The position numbers and the translations under genes are program-made. This document shows positions 1 through 10,500 of a stretch of DNA of 64,000 nucleotides, piece by piece. Source of the stretch: Haemonchus contortus (Eukaryota; Nematoda; Chromadorea; Rhabditida; Trichostrongylidae); contig LS997567.1 in the NCBI GenBank assembly GCA_000469685.2, positions 6,031,374-6,095,373 on the forward strand. Direction: 5' to 3'. How positions within the stretch are numbered: position 1 is the first letter of the stretch; each line of letters starts with the position of its first letter. The notes beneath the pieces are model-generated. The model was not told where the DNA came from. It saw nothing but the letters and a program-made list of their open reading frames with translations, and did not search any database.

Positions 1-179
1 TACTCGACTTTCTAGGTACAAGTTGAAAGCTCATTCCGCTGAATGATCTGATGTATTGAGTGAATTGCTATTAGGAGATTTGTATTCGAAATTCGGGCAA
101 CCTGTTGCCTTATAATTTAATTTTGATTTTTGCTATTTAAATTAACGACATTCTGTGAATAAATATCTCAATCAGATCA

Positions 180-185
180 TTTATT
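180..185 (-). terminator. Polyadenylation signal AATAAA of the CAP gene
   Basis: AATAAA on the minus strand, 53 nt after the CAP stop codon at 238-240, a normal distance for a nematode 3' UTR. Confidence 0.6.
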
Positions 186-237
186 TACACGCATTGTGTA
201 AGTACTATACCAGTTTAACGCAAACTTGTTATGCATT

Positions 238-3200
238 TTAATTAATGCATAAACCCGTCGACGTTTCACATCTATAGCCATCTCCACATTCTGAGCATGT
301 AGGACCAGCTTTGTAGATATCCTCATTAAACCAGTTGCCACTGAAAGTAAAATAATGGTTAAACAAAGGAAAAAGACGGTAAGCAAGTGCAATTTCTGAC
401 ATTACTTCCTAGAAGTGTAGTGAAACTTATCTGGACCCGTGTTTAATGCCCCTTACTAGCAAATGTTACAGGATTACTACTTAGTATTTCAATTTACTAC
501 GCTTGCTTACTAGTAAAGTACGGAAAACTTACGTGTCACGGTAGTGGCATACTGCCAGAATGATTTGACGAGTACCATCAAAACATTGCGCCACGCCGCA
601 ACCGATCTTCGACGTTTTCCACCAGGCCATCTGAATGGTCCTCAGTTAAATTATTTTTTTCGGCTACAAGTTACTTCTGAGACTTAAATTCACAAGTGGG
701 CCCCAAGGACATGCCCTTTTTATGTTTTCGATGGAGAGGGCAATTCCTATGTCTCATTTATTAAGGGCTGATACGGGCCCGACTTTTCGATTTACTCGAA
801 TCAGTTGAAATTGTTACCATCTGGTACGACGACTGCCACATTACCCTCAACTTCAGAGAACTTCAGAGTACAGTAACACTTCGGTTTACTATTCTCAAAA
901 GAGGTTACAATTGCGCCTGGGATTTCATGCCTTCACGAAAATTCTGCATGTAGTACTTTGTAAATCTTCCCTTTCCCACCGGCCCATGCATTTACGAAAA
1001 ACTTTGAGAAAACGCTTTCACATTCCACGTTTTCTAGGATTTCTTGCTAGGAAGGGCCCCTGACACTCAAGGATGGCACAGGGGGCGCTATCGCGTTGAA
1101 AAGCGGCTCAGAGAGGCTATAATAAGAGCCCCAAAACCAACTTAGACGAAGTACTAACCCAATGCGTACAAGTTCTCTAGCGTTGCAGAAACTGTGGAGG
1201 TTGCACCATTCGCACCAGGACCCACACCTTGCACGCAGACAGCTTACTGTAGTCAGCTGTACGCAATGGCACAGACACTTGGACAGCTCGTCCAAATACT
1301 CCTTCCACGGAAGTTATGTCCACATTCTCATCCAATACCTAATTTTATTACCCCTCTGAGGCTTCATATTTCTCTAAAAATGCCGACTTTGCCTTTTCTT
1401 CACCACTTTAGCACTGTTCTGGACAACCACTTCGATTTTCGCCTAAAACTAAAAACCCTTGATTATGACCATCTGGTGAGATGAGTTTCAAGTGAGAAAG
1501 GGGAAGAAGGCAAAAGGAATAAACGATGAGCAAGTACCTGCGTGGAATGACCGATACCAATTTGCAAACTGTATTCCGAGAACAGCAGGCCTGGCCATCC
1601 AAATTGCTCGAATTCAACTTCCCAAGCTTTGCAAGCATCCAAACCAGTCCCTTCGATTGGAAGCTAAAGGTGTCTGTATGAATGCCCTCCAGCTCTACGA
1701 TCTGAGCATCTGGACTTACAGGGTTTGGTGCCACCCGGACTGGTGTTCTGAAACGGTAGATATTCTCTCCTGTATTTTTTCCATGACGATCCGAATGCGC
1801 AAATACACATCTATTGGCTACATTCTGTGCACTGTTTTCCAAGTCGCAAGAGTAATACTGAATGATAAAGAGTTATATTGACAACCGATTTTCGATTTTT
1901 TCTAGATGGCCCAAAAAATCTTACCAATTTTCTCATATTAACGGCTGACGGTTTTGCCTGCCCACGAACCAAGTATTGACCTCGGGCAATCTTCGACCGC
2001 ATGTCATTATGGAACTGTAAATCACAAATTTAATGAAAATAAATAAAAAGGTGAACTATCGTGTCTAATGTGAGGAGGTCCTGAATAGAAAGGGAGCAGT
2101 ACCTTCAGAATAGCATCTCGATCTGTTTGCGAATACCTGCCATTACAGTAGGCTTGTCGTTTGTTTCTTGATAGGTGTCCGATCGCTGCAATAGTAAGAT
2201 TGATATTAGAAGTGAGAGTGAAATTGTATTTTTAAATTAATAAATATTTAAAAAATCATATAAGATGACAAAGCTGCCATCCATACCCGCACGCTTATTA
2301 TTTTTTTCTGGAAATAATTTGATAGCTTTTCTTATTTTATTGAGCTGAGCCCTATGACACTTGATTAATAAACACTTGGGGCCCACCAAAAGCGTGTGGG
2401 GGTGGCAGCCACGATCGCGGGGTCCGACAGTCCTAGATCCCTTCCTTAGAAGATTTTCAGGATGAAAATTGACTAGGGACTGTGATTCTATCATGAAAAG
2501 TGGTCCAAAGGACGATATTAACACTATTTCACATGTTGGAGGCTCCAGGACTAACACCTTTGAAAGGCCGCCTCTCCAGGTAAGGGAACTCGATACCCGG
2601 ACGACATGCTGAGCTCGCCACGTGCCGGAGCGTGCAGTGAGATGTCCAAAGTTAGACTTTTAATGGACGATTATGGTAATTGCCGTGAAAAAAATCGCAC
2701 AAATAAAAATTGCTTACTGATCGAACTAGGGGAAAGAGCCCAAGATCTGCATGAACGATGTAACTCGTCCGCAACGGTTGCGCGCGACGGGTTGACCCTA
2801 CAGAACCGATGTAACTGCTCGTCCCCCGCCATACTTACATATCCATAGCATTAACAGCTTCCGTGAATCATATTTCGATGAGTTTGACAAGATACTCGCG
2901 TTACATGTTGACATACCGAAGCAGGCACAACCTCTTTCCCCAACTCGAACTCATATTTATCTATTTAACTATTTGTCCATTTACCTATGCCTACAACCCT
3001 TCACATTTACCGCCACTACTATTTTGGTTAGGAAGTTATTCTAGGTCCCTCAAAAAGTGCATTCAGTTGAGATCGGGAGAGCATATTTTGTCGATAGGCT
3101 ACGCTATTCGCAATACATTATATATTCTGAAGCATCCAAGCGAGAATTCCATTTCCAAGAAGCTCTAAATTGGCTACCGATGAGTTGTCGAGTATGCCCT

Positions 3201-4659
3201 TTCTCGGGCGATTGCTCATAACCCATTTTAGAGCCAGGGCACGATCTACGTGCATATACGCACTTCTTCGGAACTTTTGCAGGTGTACTCTTAGAGCTAT
3301 CCATGGGGTAAGGTTGCAACGACTGAGGTTAGGGAAGCAGAAGCTCATGACTAATGCGAAATCCATTCCCATGATGATCTGGCTTTTAAGTACCATCCCT
3401 AGTGCTTTTCCCACAAGGTGTACGTTTCTCAGAGAGCATTTGAAGTTTAATCAAGAGTGACATAACGGTAGAGCAGTGAGAGCATTTCCGACCAAAGCAC
3501 TGAAACGTGGTAACCAGTCTGACGGTGGGCGGATAGGAACGACCTTCCGAAGTTCATAATTTCTCCGGATAGTACCATTTTGCTGGGTCGAGTAATCGAA
3601 CAAAGGGCTGGCCACTGGATATGCTACTACTTTCAATGGTCTCAATTCACCAAATTTACTTGTTACCTTTAATTACGGAGCAATCTAGGCGCTTTGACAT
3701 CGAGGGATAACCATTGTAAGATTAGGAGGTTATTAAGCATGATGAAATCGACTACGTATGCACTTCAATGAAATAAGTTGTGACTCCCGGCATTTGAATA
3801 AGTATTGATTCTTTCGAAATTGGCCTGGACTATAGCCTAAGCTTTATAACTTTTCAGGGTCGAATAACTGGTACCAGACTCGCTCAGGAGGATGAAAGCA
3901 CCGACTTGTACAGTGGCAGTTTACCCAAGTCATTACATAGGCCCGATACGCACTCAAAAACGCCCTTTTCTATTCTGAATGAAAGTCGTTTGCGGGGCGC
4001 ATCCCGAAAATTGGCTTGATTAAGGCTAAAAACTTTGTCCTCTATTCTTCATCGAATTATATTTTCTTATCTAGAAGAGCGAAGTGAAAGACAAGACTAA
4101 AAAGTGAAAGACTCGTTGACGTGGAGTTTTCTCTTTTCTGAGCGAAAAAGTTTTGTTTAGTGAGATCGATTCGGATAGTGGATAGATATGCTAACTCTCA
4201 AGAAGGGTCTTGCCCATACGGCACACCCGATATCCGCCAAGCAAAGCAAAATTTATTTATTGAGCTAATAATTCAAAGTTGAGTTTATTTTTGAGTAGTA
4301 CTAAGCGAGTAAGATAAGCTCAGTGTTGAGTAACACTACCGTCGAAATCTCTTTCGCCATCCATCGCTCGATCGTTGACTGCCGCCTGCTCCATAGGGTC
4401 GACAGCTCTTTTTTCATGACCGTGTTCAGATGGTCCGTCAGAAACTGAAGGGGAACCAATTGGTGATTGACTATTTCAGTACTCGAGGGCTGTTCTCTTT
4501 TGAAGCATCTACAGACCCACCATGGCCGGACACCGCTCCATCAGGTGGGGTTGGGTACGTCCTCATAGGCGCATCTGCCATTGCTCCACTTGGTGGTGCG
4601 TGGGATAGTTCAGCGAAACACAACCCGATGACGACCACCAGATGAATGAACGGTCGCAT
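238..4659 (-). CDS. Secreted CAP/SCP-TAPS protein (ASP / venom-allergen-like), 7 exons, 258 aa
   Basis: Exons in transcript order (minus strand): 4659-4521, 2185-2103, 2014-1925, 1857-1720, 1663-1538, 630-533, 340-238. All junctions are GT-AG, phases agree and the total is 777 nt. Residues 1-21 form a signal peptide (MRPFIHLVVVIGLCFAELSHA), followed by a Pro/Gly-rich linker to about 47. The CAP domain follows: FHNDMRS at 75, the HS pair at 125, GEN at 134, a W-x-x-E at 164-167, GHSTQMAWW at 188, IGCGV at 201 and GNW at 226. A Cys-rich tail (TCSEC...C...C) ends the protein. H125, E135, E167 and H189 match the usual CAP cavity residues. Eleven cysteines are present. Two oddities: the CAP1 motif has Ser where an aromatic residue is usual (GHSTQ), and the CAP2 motif has Asp where Pro is usual. 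The family is abundant and secreted in hookworms. The start is supported by a splice acceptor 2 nt before the ATG. Intron 1 holds a SINE fragment and intron 5 a MITE-family piece. The exact donor of exon 1 is the least certain point. Confidence 0.92.
1047..1470 (+). repeat. Diverged copy of an interspersed MITE-like family (intron 5 of the CAP gene)
   Basis: Shares blocks with 6575-6945 and 56868-57310 in the same order: a stretch ending GTAGTCAGCT, then CTCGTCCAAA, then a pyrimidine-rich part with CTTCACCACTTTAGCACTG, found again as a similar block near 6850 and 41370. A related piece lies inverted at 7916-8110. It encodes nothing recognisable. Boundaries are approximate. Confidence 0.5.
2186..3855. 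other. Intron 1 of the CAP gene, proximal part; nothing recognised
   Basis: Apart from the SINE fragment that follows at 3856-4045, I see no coding exon, repeat copy or RNA gene here. Reading frames of about 100 codons at 2237-2557, 3118-3414 and 3170-3460 show no family resemblance and overlap each other on opposite strands. Confidence 0.5.
3856..4045 (+). repeat. tRNA-derived SINE, 3' half only
   Basis: Starts inside the family's middle (AATAACTGGTACCAGACTCG), continues through the GGATGAAAGCACCGACTTGTA block and ends with GCGGGGCGCATCC and GATTAAGG. The A and B box part is missing. It lies in intron 1 of the CAP gene. Confidence 0.75.
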
Positions 4660-4672
4660 AGCTACGATATGA
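4660..4672 (-). promoter_or_regulatory. Probable spliced-leader acceptor of the CAP gene
   Basis: Read on the minus strand, TTCATATCGTAG ends two bases before the start ATG at 4659. An acceptor with no coding exon before it, so close to the start codon, is what trans-splicing of a spliced leader would need. A short non-coding first exon is the alternative. Confidence 0.45.
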
Positions 4673-5554
4673 ATTTGAAGTTCAGTAGTGGTCGCTTTTA
4701 AGCATAGCGAAAGTAATAGTAAATAGTAATAACGAGCTGCTTTCAATGGTCACTATTCAGGCCGTATAGCAGCGATTCAGCATAAGCCACCGAACAGGCA
4801 GAAATTGTACGATTACACTCATCGAAAAGACTCATAGTCAAAATTGAAGCTCAAAATGCCCTAAAATCCCAATAATCCCCAAAAAAAATTGTGGGTCAAA
4901 TCGGTGATCGATAAATCGATTTATATTATTGACCAATGACTGAGCAAGGCTTGCTGGACGAAACGACGAAAGTAAGATGATTAAGCTTCGGCCTAAAAAA
5001 TTCCTATTTCTCAGGGATTCCTTTATCACTATCTTACTCTGATAAATTCAGTGAGGTAAGTAAAATTGAACTTGACAGCTGTGAAACAGGTTTCAGTAAG
5101 ATCGTCAGTTCAAAAAATGAAGGCTGTAAGGAAAAATAGTTGGACAAGAAACATGTGGAAAAGGTTAACATTCATGAGCAAAGGTATCGGCCAGTTTCGA
5201 GTGCCCCGGCCAGTATACCAAAAAACCAAGTCCAGGAAACCATCCGTGCTTATATAGGACAGTGTTATTGTAAGTTTGACCGAGGATTATGCAAATATCT
5301 ATCCCAAATACTGTTTTCCTTTCAAAAACCTATTTGGGAAAAACACTGACTGAATCGTTACGTCACGATCTGAACTTCAAAAACAGAAGCCTGGCTGTCT
5401 GCTTCAGAATATTTTAAAGTGGTACCCTTAATTAAATGATTCCTAGAGGTCATTCCTCTGAGTAAGATCATTCAGAATAAGATGTAAGAAGCCGAACTCG
5501 ATTTTGAAGCTTGAAGCGATTTTTTTTAGCATAAATTCATGTGGCTAGTAAATA

Positions 5555-5838
5555 AAAGGATTAAATCTGTGACGGAGCACTCCTTGGGATGCGCCCAGCA
5601 CTCAACTCCCATTCAGAGTCGTAGTGGCGATTTGAATGTGTATGAGGACTATACAATGACTAGCGGTGGCCTACCAATTACAAGCCAGTGATTTTGTCTT
5701 CCTAGATGGATCTGCTACAATTCACCGACCCCGGAGGATTGAAAGCTTGATTGGCCTAGGCCGACATCGACCTAGGATTCGAACACGTGACCATACGTGT
5801 GTGATAGTGCACCACTTGCCACTACACCACCTTCCCAG
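5555..5838 (-). repeat. tRNA-derived SINE, nearly full length
   Basis: Read on the minus strand: A box in GGTGGTGTAGTGGCAAGTGG, B box in the GTTCGAATCC-type block, then the central CCTCCGGGGTCGG part, TCATTGTATAG-like block and the ATTCTGAATGGGAG / GGGCGCATCC end with a TATCCTTT-like tail. The sequence just 5' of it (5838-5870) resembles that of the copy at 10836-11195. Confidence 0.8.
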
Positions 5839-6329
5839 TAAATAATTGCATTAGTGAATTACTGTATGCGTTTAGCTATCCTAGACGTGAATTAATCAAT
5901 GTGGCTTAACTCGAGGGAGCAAAAATAGCCGTACAAAAAGATACTTTCAGCAACCTTTGTGTTTGGTTTTCGATTTCGTTCAAATTTGAATCAGATTACT
6001 TTGGTAAGCCACTTTCGGGGACTCACGAACTGTGGTCTATGAATTTTTATCCTGAAAGGGGTTCAACTGACATTTTTTAAACCGTGTGGATCGCATTTTT
6101 AGTAGATTTGTCGAACGTTTTCCTTGAAACGAAAGTCACGTTACAATAACAGTTCTCGCTCAGTTTAAAAAGCGCAGACATTGTTGCGCCCTATGCACCC
6201 TCCAGTGAGACAGAGGCACTGTTGAGAGATACCACGCTAGAATAAATCTATAGTCTCTCGAGTGCCATGTGTGGCACCGCTACGTAGAGCGTGGTAGAGG
6301 TAGGGCGTTATTAAGGCTCAAAGGGGGGA

Positions 6330-6575
6330 CGTGCACTGTGTGCGTCCGAGGATGCGCGCAGCTACTTGCGCGGCGATGTTCGTGACGATTTGTACGACTC
6401 TGACGCTAATTTTCAGGGCACAAACTCGAAGTAGGGTAGTTTAGTAGGGTCAGATGATCCTTCTAATCTACTCTACTTCACATTTGGGCCCCATGGTAGG
6501 CGCTAGAGTCGTTCCAGTCTTTACGAACTTTGCCGCGCTATTTGCCGCACGCATCCTCGGACACACGTTCGTCCG
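6330..6575. repeat. Foldback element (two inverted arms of about 115 bp)
   Basis: The left arm begins GTGCGTCCGAGGATGCGCG and runs to GTAGGGTAGTTTAGTAGG. The right arm carries the same blocks inverted: TAATCTACTCTACTTC, GGCGCTAGAGTCGTTCCAG, GTAAAGAACTT-like block and GCACGCATCCTCGGACACACG. The right arm is also clearly related to the right arm of the foldback at 51712-51879 (GGCGCCAGAGTCGTT). No coding capacity. Confidence 0.65.
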
Positions 6576-6945
6576 CATACCCAGGCTCAAATACCGTCCC
6601 GTGTGTATGCGCGGACGAGTTTCAACGACACTGTAGAGGCTGCACCATTCCCATGTAGGAAGTTCAAACCAAAACGATGCTAGACAGTTTTGACTTGATG
6701 TTGTGAGCTCTTGCGCAATTGCAACAACTGAAATCTCGTCCAAATGCCCCCTTCATGTCATTTCCATCACAATAATCTCTTACTACCTCTATTTCCATTC
6801 CATTTGAGAAGCTTTACTTTTCGCAAAATCGGGGGTTTTCTCGCTACCTTCACTACCGATGCACTATTCCCAACTGAAACTTCCACCTTTAGACTTAAAA
6901 GAGGTACCTCAAAATCACCATGGACTGCGTCATCAGACGTCACTT
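6576..6945 (+). repeat. MITE-like family copy with TIR-like right end
   Basis: Shares CTGAAATCTCGTCC and CTTCACTACCGATGCACT blocks with 56868-57310, 1047-1470 and 41190-41455. It ends with GAGGTACCTCAAAATCACC then TGGACTGCG, the family end that is better kept at 50720-50750 (TGAACTGCACCTTT). Confidence 0.5.
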
Positions 6946-7332
6946 GTTACGGGCTAGGTTCCTGCGTCTCACTACAATGGAAAACTTTAGAAAGTAACCA
7001 GTAAAATGGCCTGCTCAAATCTTATGCATGGTTCCAAACAATAGCGAGCTATGGTAGGTAAGTGCCAAAAGAACGAATCTCTCCCCAAAACGGCCAAACA
7101 CTACGTTCTAGACAGGAATTACGATCCCACGGTTCTCCTTGGAGGTTTGTGGACGTCATCGTACGGCATTGAACTTCACAGTGTGACTTCCTTCTCCAGA
7201 ACTTCCCCTACTGCCGAATTCAACTTGCAGAAGTCAGTAGTCATGCTTTCTTATGTCAAGAATGTAGTAAATTCGTAATTGTCGGAAGTTTTGAGGTTGT
7301 CTAATATTCTGTGCAACCACTAAATAAGTATA

Positions 7333-7338
7333 TTTATT
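7333..7338 (-). terminator. Polyadenylation signal AATAAA of the SCHIP1 homologue
   Basis: AATAAA on the minus strand, about 165 nt after the stop codon at 7502-7504. Confidence 0.45.
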
Positions 7339-7501
7339 ATCTATTGTAATTATTGCTTAGCAGTGACAACAACGTTCAACATTCACATAAACTATCATGT
7401 TGAATTAAACGCTCAACAATGGGTTCTTCGAAATTAATCAAAAGAGAAAAACCAAATTAAATAAAATCTCAAAATTGCACTCTGATGGCTACTGGATTCA
7501 T

Positions 7502-10500
7502 TCAGCGTCGGAAGAGCACGAATCGTGAGAGGGATTTTGGTAATTGGGCAACAAATGCTTTCGTCGGAGTAGTTGGAGTCGGAGCTGGCGTCGGGGGCCC
7601 ATTTCGGCTAGGTGATACGAGCCCCGTGTTCGGTGTCAGTGTGTTCGGATCCTCTTTGATGACCGGTGGAGCTATCAAACCGTCCATCATACCGAGTAAA
7701 TGCGGGAAATCCAATGCCGAACACTGGAAATTAAAAAATCATAGTAATATTAAAATTCGATTTAAATCTCTCTTATCTTCAGCCCGAGTTGGAATTATCT
7801 ACAATGTATATTGAAGACGCATTCTGCGATAATTTTGAAGTGTCTGGGACTAGATCGGCGTATTTAAAGAAATATAAGACCTCAAAAGTTACTAGTTAAA
7901 CAACTGTGGCGGCAAAAGTTGCATGGAAGGGGTAGAGGACGAGCTGTCCAGATGGGTGCACTATTGCGTACAACTAGCTACAGTGAGCTGCCTGCGTGCA
8001 ACTTCTGCATCTCGCAGTGATAACTCGTCCGACTCTGGGTGGGTACATCGGATTAGCTAGTATTGAGACCCTTATTACGTGCTACCCAGGCCGTTTGTCG
8101 ACCCAGTAGCATTCCTTATGCTATCTTTGGGAGTCGCGATTAATGTCAGGAAAATTCTCGAGGAAGTTTACATCGTGAACTCTGTATCCAAGTTCAAAGA
8201 GAGGAACTAAGGGAAAAGCATAAAATAAGCTTTAATCTTTTGCTTTTAAGTATGTCAGATAACTCAGCATCAGAGTACAGTTATACTATGATGGCGAGGC
8301 ATTCACGAAACCGCTAGAAATGTTAAATTGCAGATAAAGCCGTAAAGTTACCTCTGTCTCATGTTCTGTGAAATCGTCGATATCAACAAGTAGAGAGTCA
8401 TGCTCCATGTGAAGGCTGTCACGCTCGATCAATAATTGTACCAGCTCAAGGTTTTTCCCTGAAAACAGACAAATGATCAATTATTTGCTCCCAAACGAAT
8501 CAGTAAGTTGTAGTCAGTTATATTTGTTTTGACTGCTTTCAAGTGTCCTACCTTCAAAATTTTTCTGCTTAGGGACGTAAGGGGCACTGTAAACATGAAT
8601 GGAACATCATTCGAGATGATATACAGTGCGTTTCATAATTATAAGGTCACCCCAGATTTTTGCGATTCCGGAGAAAGCAGCCAGAATGGAATTTTTTGGC
8701 AAACACTGGTAGATTCCTCGTCACAATGTACCTCCGTACTCAAATTTTGGTCGCAATATCTTTCACCTCAAATTTTTTACGAATTTTTTAAAGATAGTGT
8801 CGGCTTTTGCACCGTTTCATAATTATAAGGTCACCCTGAGGAAGTAAATGACTTATCAATGTTAATGGCATATGTACAACAGTTAATAATCTATAGCTCC
8901 TCCTTGTTTAGGAGCAACATCAAAGAGCCTGTGTGGCATATTAGAAACTAGGTTTCGAAGATGTTCCTCATCGGTTGCTCTCCATGCTTCGATAAGTGCT
9001 CGCTTCAGCTCTCCTTTGCCCTGGAACTGACGGTTATTCGCATAAACCTGTCTGAATATTATGTCCCAGATAGTTCCATCCGACTGAGGTCGGGACTGCA
9101 GGCTGGCCATGGTGGGACGCTTATTTATTGGCATTGCAGCCACTCATCCGTTGCACGGCTCACATGATTGTAGGCGTTATCTTGTTGAAAGACATAGTTG
9201 AGGTGACGGCGATAGCATAGAAAAGGTACTAGATGATGCTCCAAGACGTTCTGGTAATCCCTGAAATCCATACTGCAGCTCACGACAACACGACATCATT
9301 GCAGAATGCACCCCGCACCATAGGCTTCCTCCACCGAAACTGCGACGGCTGAAGTAGACTGGTTCCTTCAAGTCGCGTTAGTACCGCTTGTTTCCGTCAG
9401 ATTGAATTTCTTTTCATCCGAAAAGACGACCTGAGTAGGAATTATTCAGCTCTATGGTGAGATTTCGATGCACATCTACCTTTGCTCAATCTCTCCCTAG
9501 GTTCACCTTTGCAAATCCGAGTCGAGCCTCTTTGTGACGATCGGTGATTCGTGGCACCTTCTCCTTTGCTTGCCTGGTGATGTTCTCGCATCTTCTCACT
9601 GCTCTCCAGACTGTAGTTTTCGACACAGAGAGGTTTAATTCCGATCGGATCTGGTTCAAGGAGGACGTACTGTTGGAAACAGTTCTCAGAATTTTCCGCT
9701 CGTCACCGGTAGTAATCTTTCATGGGTGTCCACAGTCGGTGTTATATCTAACGACATGAGGACTCTCTAGAAATCTCCGAATGGACCAAGGGGATCTCTC
9801 TATTTGCCTGGAAATGGCTCGAGTACGGAGCCCACCTTCATGATGAGCCTTCTCATCAGAGGAAAGCAGATGACCACGAGCCATGTTGACAGTCAGGTTT
9901 AGAAATGCCTTTGCTACACATGCTTACCTTTACAAGTATCTTCAAACACGAAATTTCCTCTCTTTCGTTAATAATTGTTCACTTTCTCAGGGTGACCTTA
10001 TAATTATGAAACGGTGCAAAAACCGATAAACCGTTCTAAAAAAGTTCAGAAGAATGCAGCAGCGGCTAAGCAACGGACACCTAGGTTATTCGTGCTGGGG
10101 GATCTGTTCATGATGCTAGAAAAAATCCTTAATGATTACTTTTTCTGAAAGTGCAAAAATTGAGGGTGACCTTATAATTATGAAACGCACTGTAGATGGG
10201 TGTGCACCAGCAATATACGGTCAAAGTAGAGCACGTAATTCATTCCCAACGACCCAAGAGCCAGGAAAACCAGACTTTTGCCAAGGTATAAGGCTCTGAG
10301 CTAAAAAGAAGTGACCCGATGAGAACCCTGGTATTTCGTAATTTCTCTGAACTATTCACTGTTTATACGAGATGGAGGATTGATTTTATTCTTTTGCTGA
10401 GTTGTCCTTCATATTGTTAAGTTAAACGTAAGCAACAGGTTTGCAACTCTGGCCCATCCTAAGGGAGTAAAGAAGTGTGGGTTATATTGGAAGCAGTGGT

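Noticed and set aside
1408..1842. 144-codon open frame on the minus strand
   Set aside because: Only its first part (1842-1720) is coding, as part of CAP exon 4; after that it reads through intron 4 and exon 5 in the wrong frame.
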